Origin: Pohlia nutans
Taxonomy: Eukaryota; Streptophyta; Bryopsida; Bryales; Mniaceae
Assembly (NCBI GenBank): GCA_022496805.1
Contig: CM040094.1
Coordinates: 12,299,501 to 12,363,500, forward strand
Reading direction: 5' to 3'
DNA: 64,000 nucleotides
Shown in pieces: positions 12,701 to 23,145 of the stretch. The position numbers were made by a program, and so were the translations under genes. How positions within the stretch are numbered: position 1 is the stretch's first letter; every line of letters begins with the position of its first letter. The notes below the pieces were generated by a model. That model was not told the origin of the DNA. It saw nothing but the letters and a program-made list of their open reading frames with translations, and made no database searches.

Positions 12701-13668
12701 CTCTCCCACGAACAACCCGCTCCAGTCGGGACCTCGGTGACGCAGTCTGCACCACAAGTATCAATTATCAACAAACTACTGAGTTAAATAATCGAAATCG
12801 ATCAGCAACTTTCACAATTAGAAACAACAGTTCCTCTAAATATTCGTTTCAGAGCACCGCCGAAACTGATCATGTGAGCTCTCAAAACTAAGTAACTAAC
12901 TAACTAGGACTATCTGAGGCTCCACACAGACATTCTTGAAATCCTGTCATCTTGACCAGAATGACGGAGCCTGGGATAGCTAGATTATTCTAAAATGTAA
13001 CCTTACCCCCGAAAATTTACCGCTAGCACAATCATGGTTTCAATTCTCCCCATCACATTCTAATTGAAATCGATCGACAATTGACAGTGTAAGCAGCCGA
13101 TACCAAGAAAGCACAAGAAACTCTGACCATATTCTAACCAGGCAGTAGTGGGTACAAGAATGATGGTAAATTCTTGCTAAATTGAACAACCGCTTGCAAA
13201 ACTTGCTATAAAAACTCACCACTTATAGCAGTTTGGGAGTAATGTTTACTTCCCAGTGAATTGGACAAGGTTTCACTGTGAAGAAAAAGCTTCGAATCAA
13301 CGGTGTTTTCTATGCACAACAAACAGTCAGTTCCAGTACTACATATATCATTTCGTGAGGAACTAATTAGTTAACCGTGAAAATATCCAGCACTACGTAC
13401 ATATATCCAGCAACCACGAAGCCCCACTACTTACTACATATAGCTAACTAGTCGAAGGTCGGCACTAGCTAATTCGCCGAAGATCGGCACTTGCACATTC
13501 AAGTACCGAACCACGTGAACGAATGAAGCATTAATTCTCTCCATTCCAAATTAATGAACTCGCAATATGTACTGTAATAATTCCTCACCTCCGGGAAAGC
13601 TCGAGAATACGATCGCGCCGGGCCGGAGACTCCTCCTGGGCACCGAGAATGGCCAAAATCCCACACAT
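6741..13668 (-). CDS. ASN: Asparagine synthetase (glutamine-hydrolysing), 11 coding exons
   Basis: This enzyme transfers ammonia from glutamine to aspartate in the cytosol, using ATP. Exons in transcript order: 13668-13589, 12746-12602, 12267-12172, 11972-11831, 11628-11533, 11114-11017, 10697-10536, 10064-9984, 9054-8617, 7611-7236, 6832-6741. All introns have GT/AG ends and the frame stays open for 601 codons, near the 580-590 usual for plants. The start MCGILAIL puts Cys2 at the N-terminus, the nucleophile of the glutaminase domain; RHRGPDWSG and ANGEIYNH follow. The synthetase domain carries the ATP-binding SGGLDSS loop at 236-242, then [13 protein letters not shown] and LEARVPFLD. The DPSGRA motif lies near the C-terminus. 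The last exon adds an Ala/Pro-rich tail ending in YQAVH. The strong donor CAG|GTCAGT decides the exon 10 end; without splicing the frame would stop shortly after. Paralogue class (ASN1 or ASN2 type) is not resolved. Confidence 0.96.
9593..9818. mobile_element. TTAA-type MITE inside an ASN intron
   Basis: TTAA at 9593-9596 and 9815-9818 flank a 218-bp element with ends CCCCTAAAGGACCA and TGGTCCTTTAGGGG, a perfect 14-bp inverted repeat. It lies in the 929-bp ASN intron between 9055 and 9983, well away from both splice sites. Relatives are at 4247-4488 and 25526-25762. Confidence 0.9.
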
Positions 13669-13911
13669 GGTGACAGTCCTCGCTCAACAACACTCACTCC
13701 CTTACAACTGAAAACTACAATCAAACTCAAAAATGAATGCGAGGATCGATGGGTCCCAAATGCACTGAACCGATCGCAAAGTCTAGCTGATCAAAGTGCG
13801 CACACAAGATTGATTGACTGGAACTTGATCAGGCAGAGAATGGGAATGCAGGATCGAAGAGGGAGGAAGAGGAGTGGGATGAGAGAGGTGAGGGCTCTAC
13901 GGATGGGTGGC

Positions 13912-13917
13912 TTTATA
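13912..13917 (-). promoter_or_regulatory. TATA box of the ASN gene
   Basis: On the minus strand this reads TATAAA within GCTATAAAGCC, about 245 bases upstream of the ASN start codon. It is followed by a CT-rich stretch typical of plant leaders. With the usual 25-35 base spacing, transcription would start near 13880, giving a leader of roughly 210 bases with no intron needed. Confidence 0.6.
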
Positions 13918-14383
13918 GCAGCGCGGCGGGGCCGTTGAATGCTCCGAGAGTTCGTGCCAATCAGCCAGGGCTGTGCATGCGGCAGCCAGCCCTGGGGCGG
14001 GGAGAGGCAGTTGCTTTGCTTGGGTAACTGTTCCTGTGGAGGGCTCCTGCCACGTCGGATGTTTCCGGGTGGGTTTTTAAGTTATCCCCAGGGTAGATTT
14101 GTCAGTGGGGCCGAGTCCGGCGTTGGACGGAAATAGATGTTCTTATCTCTGTGCTCAGGAATTCGGGGATGAAATTTTGGGTTCCTCTCTTCATTCGGCT
14201 CCCTGCTTTGTGGCCCTGTAAGTTAGCTTAGCTGATTCTCTCACCCCATGCCTTCCCTTGTGAGTGTTCAGTTCCTTTTGTGTGATTTTCTTTGAGATTT
14301 TATCCTTGCAAGAGCAGCATTCCCTCCAGTGACTCGTCTCCGCAAAAAATTCTTCCTAAAACTTGAGGTCTTGATCAGACTTA
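13918..14383. other. ASN upstream region
   Basis: GC-richer than its surroundings up to about 14100, as expected of a promoter. No second gene is visible divergent from ASN. The frames here have no recognisable product. Confidence 0.4.
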
Positions 14384-14845
14384 GAGCCTCTTTACACTAG
14401 AGGCAAGAAGCTGTGAAGTGAGAAATTTCAGCCAATGGGAGGCCTAAAAAGTGAGAAGACCAAAGAATGCACTTTACACCCAAAATTTTCAGTCCAAGGG
14501 ATGGTAGGAGGAGAAAATGACATGGACAACACTTTTGTTCTTCGTGGCAAGAAAAGTGGACATTTTCCAAGGCCCCCGGATTCTGCGTCAAGCCCACCTC
14601 AAGAGGGGGGTCTAACGCAAAATCCGAGGGGCCGTTTGGCCAAAATTCTCACAATCAATCATTTTTTATTTTTTTAAGAAATAAGTAAGATCTTTATTTT
14701 TTAAATCAACACTTTGTTTTGTGGCCCCTTCTCACTTTACACTATATTCAAAGGCCGTCAAGTTCAAAGATTGGCTTCTCAAGAATGAGCCATGGCCCTT
14801 GTGAGGTTTTCTCCACGGCTTCTCGCCTGTAGTGTAAAGAGGGCC
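14384..14845. mobile_element. Tourist-like MITE, 462 bp, copy 1
   Basis: Ends GAGCCTCTTTACACTA and TAGTGTAAAGAGGGCC form an inverted repeat. A direct TTA flanks the element (14381-14383 and 14846-14848). It is homologous along its full length to 58681-59142, which is also 462 bp. GGGCC-type ends with a TTA duplication fit PIF/Harbinger-derived MITEs. Confidence 0.88.
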
Positions 14846-14848
14846 TTA

Positions 14849-15218
14849 GGGCCACTTCACACTATGGTCGAAGGTCGAGAGGTCGTCGATTTCTACCGAT
14901 CGGATTACAAGAAACCAAGAATTTGGCCTCTTGACCCTTCACACTAAAGGCCAAAGTGCAAAGGTTGTCCTTCAAAATGCCTACATGGCAATACTTTTTG
15001 ACCAAAACAATGGCCTCTCGAAAAGAAGTTTGGTTCGGACGGGAATAGAAAATCCAAACTGTGGTCGAGAGGCCGTCGATTTTTTTTCATAAAAAACAAA
15101 GACTATATTTTTATTGCCTATTTTTAGCACATTTTTTTGGACTCTCAACAAAGTTTGGCCACTCAATCCCACGGTCTCTCGAGTCTCGACTTTGAATGGT
15201 TATAGTGTGAAGCGGCCC
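14849..15218. mobile_element. Tourist-like MITE, GGGCCACTTCACACTA family
   Basis: A 370-bp element with ends GGGCCACTTCACACTAT and ATAGTGTGAAGCGGCCC. Its left flank TTA (14846-14848) is also the right target duplication of the neighbouring MITE. Its right flank is CTA, one base off TTA. A truncated relative lies at 5897. Confidence 0.8.
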
Positions 15219-15618
15219 CTAGGAAGACTTTTTCTAGCCATACCAATCGAGGTTTGTATATTGCTTGTGGATACCATTTTTGCATTAGTAGAAAGGTGTA
15301 TTTGAATGGCGCACCAAGCTCCAATGTCACAAAAGGAAGAAGAATTATACTACATAACCAATGAGCTCCAAGCATTAGAAAAAATTTGAACCCTCTAGAA
15401 GCCCTCTAGAGCTCCTCAAAAGGGACTTCAGTTAGCTTTTTAAAATGTACTTCTCATGAAAAATGCCAAGACTATCCCCTATAACCACCCATCCAAGAAG
15501 CAACATGCAATGATGATAAGATGGTCGTGGGCAATTCCCATTGGCCATTCAAGCAAGGTACGAAGAAGTACTCTCGGAAGTACTCTATAACAAAATAGTC
15601 ATACAAGGTAGAGACACA
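15219..15618. other. Gene-free spacer
   Basis: Short open frames on both strands lack any family resemblance. The last bases, TAGAGACACA at 15609-15618, are the left target duplication of the LINE tail that follows. Confidence 0.45.
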
Positions 15619-15723
15619 ATCCAATGTCCCTTTGTCCCGTGGGCATCGGGTCATTGCCATTACGAACGGACACTTTATTCACGCCGGCCCATTCATTTGG
15701 GTTGGTGTTTCTATCTATCTATC
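15619..15723 (+). mobile_element. LINE 3'-end fragment with ATCT tail, copy 1
   Basis: A 105-bp insertion flanked by the 10-bp direct repeat TAGAGACACA (15609-15618 and 15724-15733). Its sequence matches the last ~110 bases of the full-length LINE at 28812-39344, including GTGGGCATCGGGTCATTG and TTTATTCACGCCGGCCC, and ends in TTTC(TATC)n. It is either a severely 5'-truncated LINE or a SINE that shares the LINE tail. Confidence 0.85.
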
Positions 15724-15733
15724 TAGAGACACA

Positions 15734-16408
15734 TCACACACGTTTGTTGTACCCAACCCTAAGCTCAGTACATTTTAACGAAAACGAAAGGGCTCTTAGA
15801 GGACTCATTATTTTGCTAATGAGTTGCTAAAAGATTATAGGACATAATGTCAAATTCAAGTTTTGATTTGCAACATTCATTAGAGGATATTTGAGCTCTA
15901 AAAAGGGCCCTTAAGGATTGACAAAGAACCCCATTTTATTGATGTAGGCTTAGCCTAAGTGAGTATCAATGGATCCGTCTCTATCTTGTATGAAAGATTA
16001 GACTAGAGGACAATGAGTGCAACCACTAAAGAATGACTCACCTATCAACTCCCTCCACCATGCTTTGAATCATAGTACCATACCACAAAGTACATGGGCA
16101 CAAATAGGGGAAATGTTCTCGTCCTTCACCTTTGAAGTACTAATTTAAATAAAAACCAAGGTGCCCCACACAAGCTTCTTAACCCTTAAACGTCAAAGCA
16201 AGCCCCACGGGCTTGTTATAAAGGAATAATTGAAGAAAAAAGTAGATTTTCTCAACCAAATCAAGCGAAGATTGGTGCCTTGGAAAGCTATTGTAAAAGC
16301 GATCTAGATTCCAAATTTCGCCTAATTTAAGAGATTGTGGAATCGTTGGTAAGCAATCAAATTTATCAAATTGAACAAGTTTTGAGGTTGGGACAGCTGA
16401 AGTTCAGC
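15734..16408. other. Gene-free spacer with MITE fragments
   Basis: Near 15786-15905, GCTAATGAG and CATTAGAGG termini beside AAAGGGC blocks look like broken ends of the CATTAGGAG family seen at 16409. A single TTAACCCTTAAACGTC terminus at 16179 is a one-ended TTAA-type remnant. No coding exon. Confidence 0.4.
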
Positions 16409-16716
16409 CATTAGGAGAAATCTGTAGTCTCAAAGGGGCCCTTGCCTTTGGCACGTGCTGAAAAATTTAGGCCAAACCGTGCACTTTACATGAGGGCACC
16501 AATGGTGCGACCGTGGCTGCTAGCAGTGCAGTTCCGTGGGTCGCGCCAATCGACGCTGCTAACAGTGCTGACACTGCGAGCACTGCAGCTTCCGACGTTG
16601 TCAGCGGGCAGCGACTGCACCAATGGATTTACATAGAAAACGGTGTTTGGGCAGCCAGTTCACCTAACGCGGGCAAGCTTAAAGGGCCCCTTTGGGACCC
16701 CATTTTTCTCCTAATG
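16409..16716. mobile_element. MITE, CATTAGGAG family, copy 1
   Basis: A 308-bp element whose ends pair over about 33 bases. The left starts CATTAGGAGAAA and reaches CAAAGGGGCCCTT; the right is AAGGGCCCCTTTG and ends TTCTCCTAATG. The middle is GC-rich with repeated GCAGTGC words. The flanks do not give a clear target duplication, so the superfamily is not assigned. Confidence 0.7.
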
Positions 16717-17998
16717 AGTGCCGCAGTGCTACAGTGCTAGCCAGCAGTGCACTGCAAAGCCGTTTTTGAAAAAAAAAACAAATTTTTATTTTTATTTTCT
16801 TTTTCTTTTTCTTTTTCCCTTGAAAGTTGAATATGATATTATGACTATTATAAATTGAAGAAGTAGAAAAAGAATAACTCTAATCCCAAGGTTTATACTA
16901 AATAATGAATATTTTGTTGAAACTAGGTAGTTTTATCAATCAAAATAAAGTAAAGAATTTGTTATTGTGGTTTTTATTTAAGCTACTTGGTTTTCATTAT
17001 TGAAATGGTAATTTTCAACATCCTTGTTTTCATTTTTGAAAGGTAACTAATGCACTAAAAAAATATTATTTTGATATAGTATGAATAAATTATGAATTTT
17101 TAAAGTTCAAAGTGCTAAAGTACCAATCACATATTCAAACTACCTTTGAACCATAGATATTCAAAGCATTTTTAATTGTGATAGAATCTAAAAATATCTT
17201 ATTACTTCCAAGTCACATGTTTGGATAACACATGTAACGTAAAAGGGTGAATTTTCAAACCACTAAAAGTGTCTCCACTCAAATACGATCCACACCTCAC
17301 AATTAGATGTAGCTAGTTACATATCATTTTTGAACAATGTTGCAAAGACTTTCTCTAATTTTTTGGAAATTTCTTCTTTATTCTTTGGATTCAAATTGCA
17401 ATAAAATAAAATAAAAATGGCTAGAAGCCAATGAGTCAATTACAAGTTTGTTTGGTGATGAGTCCTGAGAAAATTTTAGGCTTCCATATTCTTAGATTTT
17501 GTTGGAAAGGACCCATACAAGAAGTATTCAGAATGCAGTACAATCTTGCTTAAGGGCCTACCCAATGTAGATCACATACCCGATTTAAACTTACTATAAT
17601 AAACACCAAACATATTATAGTAGGCTAATATAGGAATTGAAATGGAAAATTGAGGAAGGACGGGCCTCACATAAAATCAAGCTTTTAGAATGAAAAAGAA
17701 CAATGTGGTATGTTTATACCTTGAGGTTAATTCTTCACTCCCTGATCGACCAAATATAGTCAATTAAAATTTTCAACTCATTCCAGTAAGGTTAAATTAA
17801 TTTCATTTTCCATTTTGAAAATTTTCAAGGGCATTATTAAAGACAGAATTTTGTTTTGTTATTTTCAACCAGACAGTCAAGGTAAAATGTTTATTTTGAG
17901 GAGGGGCTCAAAGACACTTATGTTTCATCCCCTAATTGCCTCACCAACCATATTTGGTTAATCTAAAAAATTTAGAGATAGCAAAATTTCAGAGCATT
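16717..17998. other. AT-rich gene-free stretch
   Basis: Strongly AT-rich with no open frame of note, no conserved protein segment and no clear terminal repeats. Confidence 0.5.
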
Positions 17999-18302
17999 CA
18001 TTAGGAGGGATATGAGGCCTCAAAAAGGTCCCCACTTCCAACCAGTTGAATACAGTTGGCTGAGATTAAAATCACAAAAAAATACAAAAAATGAAAAAAA
18101 AAAAATAAGTGAAAAAAATAATTAAAGAATTGCAGTTTGGCGTGGCAAACGACTTGCCATGTCAGATTGCAATTTTATTTTATTTTAAATTTCATTTGCA
18201 AAAAAAATTGTTTTTTTTTTTTTATTGGTTGTTGTTGGTTTACTATTGATCAGCAGTTTGACAAAGGAAAGGGGCTCTTGAGGCCTCATATCTCTCCTAA
18301 TG
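17999..18302. mobile_element. MITE, CATTAGGAG family, copy 2
   Basis: A 304-bp element with ends CATTAGGAGGGATATGAGGC and GCCTCATATCTCTCCTAATG, a near-perfect inverted repeat of about 28 bases. It is the same terminal family as 16409-16716, but the AT-rich interior is different. No ORF. Confidence 0.75.
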
Positions 18303-18910
18303 TTGAACGTTCATAACTTTTGCAAAAATAAAATAAAATTGAGCGTGTGTTTTTTCCATTCATTGATATTGAAACTGATCAAATTTTTCAAAAAAAATTC
18401 AAAAAGGAATGTTTATCGATTTTATTCAAAATCCCTCAAATTGACACTAGTTCAAATAGGCACAAATTTGATAATATGCTCAAAATTGAATTTTTAAAGT
18501 TTTTCATCAAACAAAATTATCCCTAATATGAACAAGGTAACCACTATGATAAAACCAATGTTTTTTACCTATCATACTTGATTCCAAGTAAAAATGACTA
18601 TACATGTATTTTTTATGAATTTTCAAAGGTAATTCTTATAAAATTATTATAAAACATTTAATGGCATTTTTTCAAAATTTAATTGTATGGATGTTGTCTT
18701 ATTGCTATGCTCTATATATGTTTAAAGACAATAACTCATAAAGGTTGAATAAGATGAACATTATAACACATTAAGTCTGTTAAGAAAACTCTTGGTCACT
18801 TAGCAATTAAGTAAGGTAAGCCATTCTATTTATACCACAATTTGGAAGTCACTCTATATGTCCTAGAAATGTACACATGAAAAGTTTAAATGTAAGACAT
18901 AGATACATAG
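18303..18910. other. AT-rich gene-free stretch
   Basis: No gene or clear repeat. The only open frame (18300-18497) is low complexity and lies over AT-rich DNA. Confidence 0.45.
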
Positions 18911-19327
18911 TGTTTCTCTGTCCATAAATGATTGTTGTATTTAAATAAATAAATAAAACGTTCAATTTAACATTTTTTTGCCAAAATATAATTAAAAAAC
19001 GTTTGAGTATTCAAAAAGTGGACATGATGTTGATAATGTTATCTCTCAAAAGAATGGGACTTTGCAATAAAATAAATTAAAATTAAAAATCTCATGATAA
19101 AATCCATGTGAATTTTGAAAAGTCATGATTTGAATTCATTCAATTTCTACAAGTCTTATGAGTTGCAATTATGAATCCCAAATATTTATGATAAAATCGA
19201 ATTGAAAATGGTCTACCCAATTCCAATTGGATAGGGCTCACGTTTGAAGTATAAAACATAGGACAATTATTGCATGACATTAAAAAAATGTCAAAAAAAT
19301 AGGACAGTTATTTCCGGACAGAGGTAG
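18911..19327. mobile_element. Possible degenerate Stowaway-like element
   Basis: The left side carries CTCTGTCCATAAATGATTGT and the right side, reversed, CTCTGTCCGGAAATAACTGT, an imperfect inverted pair resembling Stowaway ends. The interior is AT-rich and non-coding. Boundaries and the TA duplication are uncertain. Confidence 0.4.
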
Positions 19328-19383
19328 TAACCACAAAATGGCACAAATAATCACATGACATAGAAAAGGTGGTAAGTTGTTAT

Positions 19384-20298
19384 CAGTGCTCAAAATTGAA
19401 GTCTTCAGTGCCCTTCAAATGGGTTTTGGGGCTTCAAAAAATACCTCTATAAAAATTGCCCTTCAAAACATTATCCTGATGTAACGGTGGTCCCATCACT
19501 TGAAGGGCTTGGTGAAAAATGCCCATCATCTACTATTCATCACAAGTATATGAAGTCCGGCATTTACAAGAAACAAAATGGAGTCAAATTCAAATTCTGA
19601 GACTCTAAGAGTCAAACTGCTAGAGTGCCAATTCACCCTAATTGAAAGTGTCAGACTGTTAGTTCACCCCAATTGACTTTCATTTCAAGTTTTCAACTGT
19701 GGAGTGCCAAAGTCGAGACTTTCATCTTCCTGCCTTCCTGAGTCTTGCTAAGTTGAGATCCAACTTGCCCGTCGATTAGAGCTCAAATCTATGGAAGGTA
19801 GTTGAGATCCAACTTGCGAAGTTTGTTTGATCAATTAGAACTATATGTTGTTGGCCTACTGCCAGTGAACGATATTAATTTCAAGGTATCTGTAAGATCA
19901 AATCACTTAAGGTGACTGTATTATTTTTGAATTAAATTTCTTAATCGATCACATGCAAATTGCTTCAATCTTTTATTTACACAACTTGTAAATGAAGCTT
20001 AGGGTTCAATTTCAAGAGCACACACCTCTCTAATGCAACATAGTACCGATAGCCTAAGTTGACACGCGTAGGGCATTGTCACTTTGGGAAGTGGAATTAG
20101 ACGATTGATTCTTCATTTTTTTTCATTGCAATGGAAGCATGTATCATACAAATTATGCATAATTTTAATATGAGTTTTATATTTCTTTGAACATCCTCCA
20201 TTGATGTCTTGAATTTGGAGGTGCCCTTCAATTGAAATTCGGAAATTTTAGAGCCCTTCAATACGAAATTCATATGAGGACTTCAATTTTAAGCACTG
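19384..20298. mobile_element. Non-autonomous hAT transposon
   Basis: A 915-bp element beginning CAGTGCTCAAAATTGAAGTC and ending GACTTCAATTTTAAGCACTG. It is flanked by a perfect 8-bp direct repeat GTTGTTAT (19376-19383 and 20299-20306). CAGTG termini with an 8-bp duplication are diagnostic of hAT. GCCCTTCAA subterminal words recur near both ends, as expected of transposase binding sites. No transposase remnant is visible. Confidence 0.9.
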
Positions 20299-20676
20299 GT
20301 TGTTATGGTGCCGTGGAAGTGTGCAGTGAAATGATGATGATCCTTGACCGGTTTTCCTCGGCTGAGGTGGAATTCCTTGTGTGTACTCCCAGAGGTCTGC
20401 CTTATTGGATGGAATTTGCTTTTGCTTCACAAGGAGTGTAGAAGCGGTTGAGCTTATCAAAAAGTACTTTCGGTCTGAAGGGAATTTTCCTGGAGCTTAT
20501 CAAAGATATGTTTGAATTTTATCTGGATATTCTTACATTATTGTTTGGACAGAAAAAAATAAAAAATAAAATAGGCAATCCGAATGTTTATCCTATTGGA
20601 CATTCATTGCAGCATATTCACTGCAACCACAACAGGAATCCAGACACTCCTATTTATACAAACCGCTATGTTCTAC

Positions 20677-20958
20677 AAGGTAGAGGGCTCTAAACCCACC
20701 ACAGTTCTAAACTTGCACTCTATCAAGGACAAACATTTTGAAATTTTGGATGTACCCTGGTAAAGAGCACCACTTTAGAACCTATGACTTTTCAACTTTA
20801 GAAATTCATAACTAATTTTAGGAACATCCAAATTTTTTGATTCAAAGTATGTTGATCTTTGCTTGGATTTGTCTTCCAGTGAAAAATAATGCTCAGTTCT
20901 CCCTGTGTCCTCATAAATTCACAGCCCTTAAAGTGGCGGGTTTAGAGTCTCCTACCTT
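20677..20958. mobile_element. TIR element, CTCTAAACCC family, copy 2
   Basis: A 282-bp homologue of 2938-3221 with ends AAGGTAGAGGGCTCTAAACC and GGTTTAGAGTCTCCTACCTT. Internally both copies share GGAACATCCAAATTTT and TTTGTCTTCCAGTGAAAAAT. Non-coding. Confidence 0.7.
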
Positions 20959-21459
20959 AGTAAACATGCCAATGACCCCAAAGGAAATCCTTCTCTACAA
21001 GAATGTAGAAACTTACATCATCTCAAAATTTGAAAGATTGTGGTATGTCAAGTTGGGATTTGCCTTGAAAAAATCACACTCAAAAATGTTCTGTACAATA
21101 AATTTTATTGCACGTCAAACACAGTGGGTATGATTTTTAATGGAAATTTGCTTGGAACTTCTCACCACACCACATGTGGTGATTGGGCGATATCTTACAT
21201 TTCTATTGGAATTGTGCCGTGAAACTGTGTGGTCGTTAGCATGTATACTGTGATTAAAAATGTGAGGTCATTAGAACTGTGTGGTCATTGGCATGTCTTG
21301 TGTTGAAGATGACGAAGAAGAAGAAGAAGAAAAAGAAGAATTTTGGATTTATTATATCAAGTTCAAGTTTCAAAGAAATTATGTCATTTCTCACTAACTA
21401 CTCAAAAGAAGATTACAACGTGCAACTCTTTCGTCCTTTTACTTCTTCTTTTGTGAGTT
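20959..21459. other. Gene-free spacer
   Basis: Contains a GAA/GAAAA-rich microsatellite at about 21310-21340. The frames at 20837-21133 are mostly MITE sequence. No supported gene. Confidence 0.45.
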
Positions 21460-21863
21460 TTAACTCCTAAAGGACGGCGGCGGGGGATGTTGAACTTAGC
21501 TCTTGTTTTCTTGATTAGCTTCCTAAAGCTTGTTGTTAACTTCTTCTCATGTTTAAAACAATGATCTCTATGCATAGTAATTTAGCATGTAGCGTTGAAA
21601 ATGCCACCGTTAAGAAAATTTTCGTGTAAAAAGGAAGATATGAGGGTTTGAAGTGACGCCTAAATAGTCTCCTTGCAACTCAAAAAATCACCAAAAATCA
21701 CACTTCACAAATTTCCGATCAGGAAGTATCAATAGATTTAGCTCTCAAAAAGAGTCAAGGTCTCATTGTTGCTCATTTTATAATTCAAAGCCCAAGAATT
21801 CAAATTTCCTCACTTTCTACTTCCAGAAGTTGCGTGGAGACCTTATGGTCTTTTAAGAGTTAA
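21460..21863. mobile_element. TTAA-type MITE
   Basis: TTAA at 21460-21463 and 21860-21863 flank ends CTCCTAAAGGAC and GGTCTTTTAAGAG, decayed forms of the CCCCTAAAGGACC terminus. About 400 bp, non-coding. Confidence 0.65.
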
Positions 21864-22224
21864 GAAAAAACCACCATTTTGAGCATTGTACCTTGAAACT
21901 TGAATATGACATTATCACTTGTATCCCACTCCTGAAGCTTGTCGGTTAAATAGTCCATTTTGGGGCCACCGTGAATCACGAGTCCATTCATTCAAGACCC
22001 CAATATCAAAGTCTATTTGCCATAACTTTCTCTTTCTCTTCTCTTGGTGGAGCCTTTTTATTTTGTGATTGGTAACTTCGCTTTTTGAATGGAAGAAGAA
22101 TGGGCGGTTCCATCTACTCGATGTGATCAAAGTGGTTTGCAAATTGCACGAGACCACGATATGACATCACACGTAGACTCGTTACAAGAGTAAAGTGGGC
22201 AATCAAATGATGGCACACAAACAA

Positions 22225-22312
22225 GCGTTCGTGGAGACAACGCAAAATATTCATGGCGACAACCCAAGTGTTCATTGAGACAACGCAAGCTTTGAATGGG
22301 GACAACTGAAGG
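22225..22312. repeat. Short tandem repeat, 21-23 bp unit, about 4 copies
   Basis: Four imperfect units built on TTCATGG.GACAACCCAAG follow one another (for example GTTCGTGGAGACAACGCAA, TTCATGGCGACAACCCAAG, TTCATTGAGACAACGCAAG). They lie directly beside the LINE tail at 22325. No coding frame is conserved across the units. Confidence 0.6.
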
Positions 22313-22324
22313 AGACTCACATAA

Positions 22325-22430
22325 AATATATAGAAACTCCGGTCTGCAAACGGGACCGACATGAATAAAGTGTTTGTTCGTAATGACAATGACCCAGTGC
22401 CCACAAAAAAAAAAGGCCATTGGGACAAAC
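22325..22430 (-). mobile_element. LINE 3'-end fragment, copy 2
   Basis: On the minus strand this reads TTTGTCCCAATGGCC, then GTGGGCACTGGGTCATTG, GAACAAACACTTTATTCA and GGAGTTTCTATAT. It is the same tail as the full-length LINE. The ATCT repeat is reduced and the target duplication is too degraded to place, so the edges are approximate. Confidence 0.7.
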
Positions 22431-22548
22431 TCTCACGTACAACATGTAATACACACCCATTGCATTGTTGCTCGGCCATGGGAACTTGTCAAAATGTGAC
22501 CATTCTGTCAGTTACAATTTGAGATTCGGTCTGGTGATATGGACTGAA

Positions 22549-22648
22549 ACGTAAAATATGTAAACTCTGATCTCAAAAAAAAGAACAGGAAAACGTAAAA
22601 TATGTAAACTCTGATCTCAAAAAAAAAGAACAGGAAAACGTAAAATGA
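22549..22648. repeat. 44-bp tandem duplication
   Basis: Two consecutive units start at 22549 and 22593, each ACGTAAAATATGTAAACTCT followed by GATCTC, an A-run and AGAACAGGAAA. A partial third copy starts near 22638. The second unit has one extra A. Confidence 0.8.
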
Positions 22649-23065
22649 CAGCACGTGTGTAGATGAAGATAACTCCAATCTTTACAAGAGCCTGCATGCA
22701 TGATACATGTGTGCCAGTAATAATTTTATGCTCCTCGTCAACAAGAAAAGTTAATTCAAGAGAATAACATTGACCTCAAATCTGGCATGAATCTGGGTGG
22801 GAATATTCTGACTGTTTAGTGAAGTAACAGGATTCTTTTCAACAACAATGAAGAATAACAGGGATAGTTTTACTAACTCAGTCACGTGGACCTCAATCAT
22901 GAATTGCTAATAATAAACTGAAGGTCATTCCAGAGAGTAAGGTGGAAGTACTTATTACCATCCATTTAAGCAATGTGAACATCTTGGAGGACATATCAAT
23001 TACAAAGTAAGTTAAAAAAAAACAAGGAAAGATAAATCTAAGTGCAGTTGAATCCTATTGAAATC

Positions 23066-23103
23066 TCCCTTTTGTGCAGTAAAGGTCTCCCTTTATTTGT
23101 GTC

Positions 23104-23130
<27 letters not shown>
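23066..23130 (+). mobile_element. Very short poly(A) retroposon, copy 2
   Basis: A 38-bp body ending TTTATTTGTGTC plus a run of about 29 A. It is bounded by the perfect 15-bp direct repeat AATCCTATTGAAATC (23051-23065 and 23131-23145). The body resembles the end of the insertion at 5468-5535. This is target-primed retroposition with a poly(A) tail, distinct from the (TATC)n LINE family. Confidence 0.8.
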
Positions 23131-23135
<5 letters not shown>

Positions 23136-23145
23136 TATTGAAATC

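Noticed and set aside
22114..22479. Minus-strand frame of 121 codons
   Set aside because: It crosses a LINE tail and a tandem repeat; no family resemblance.
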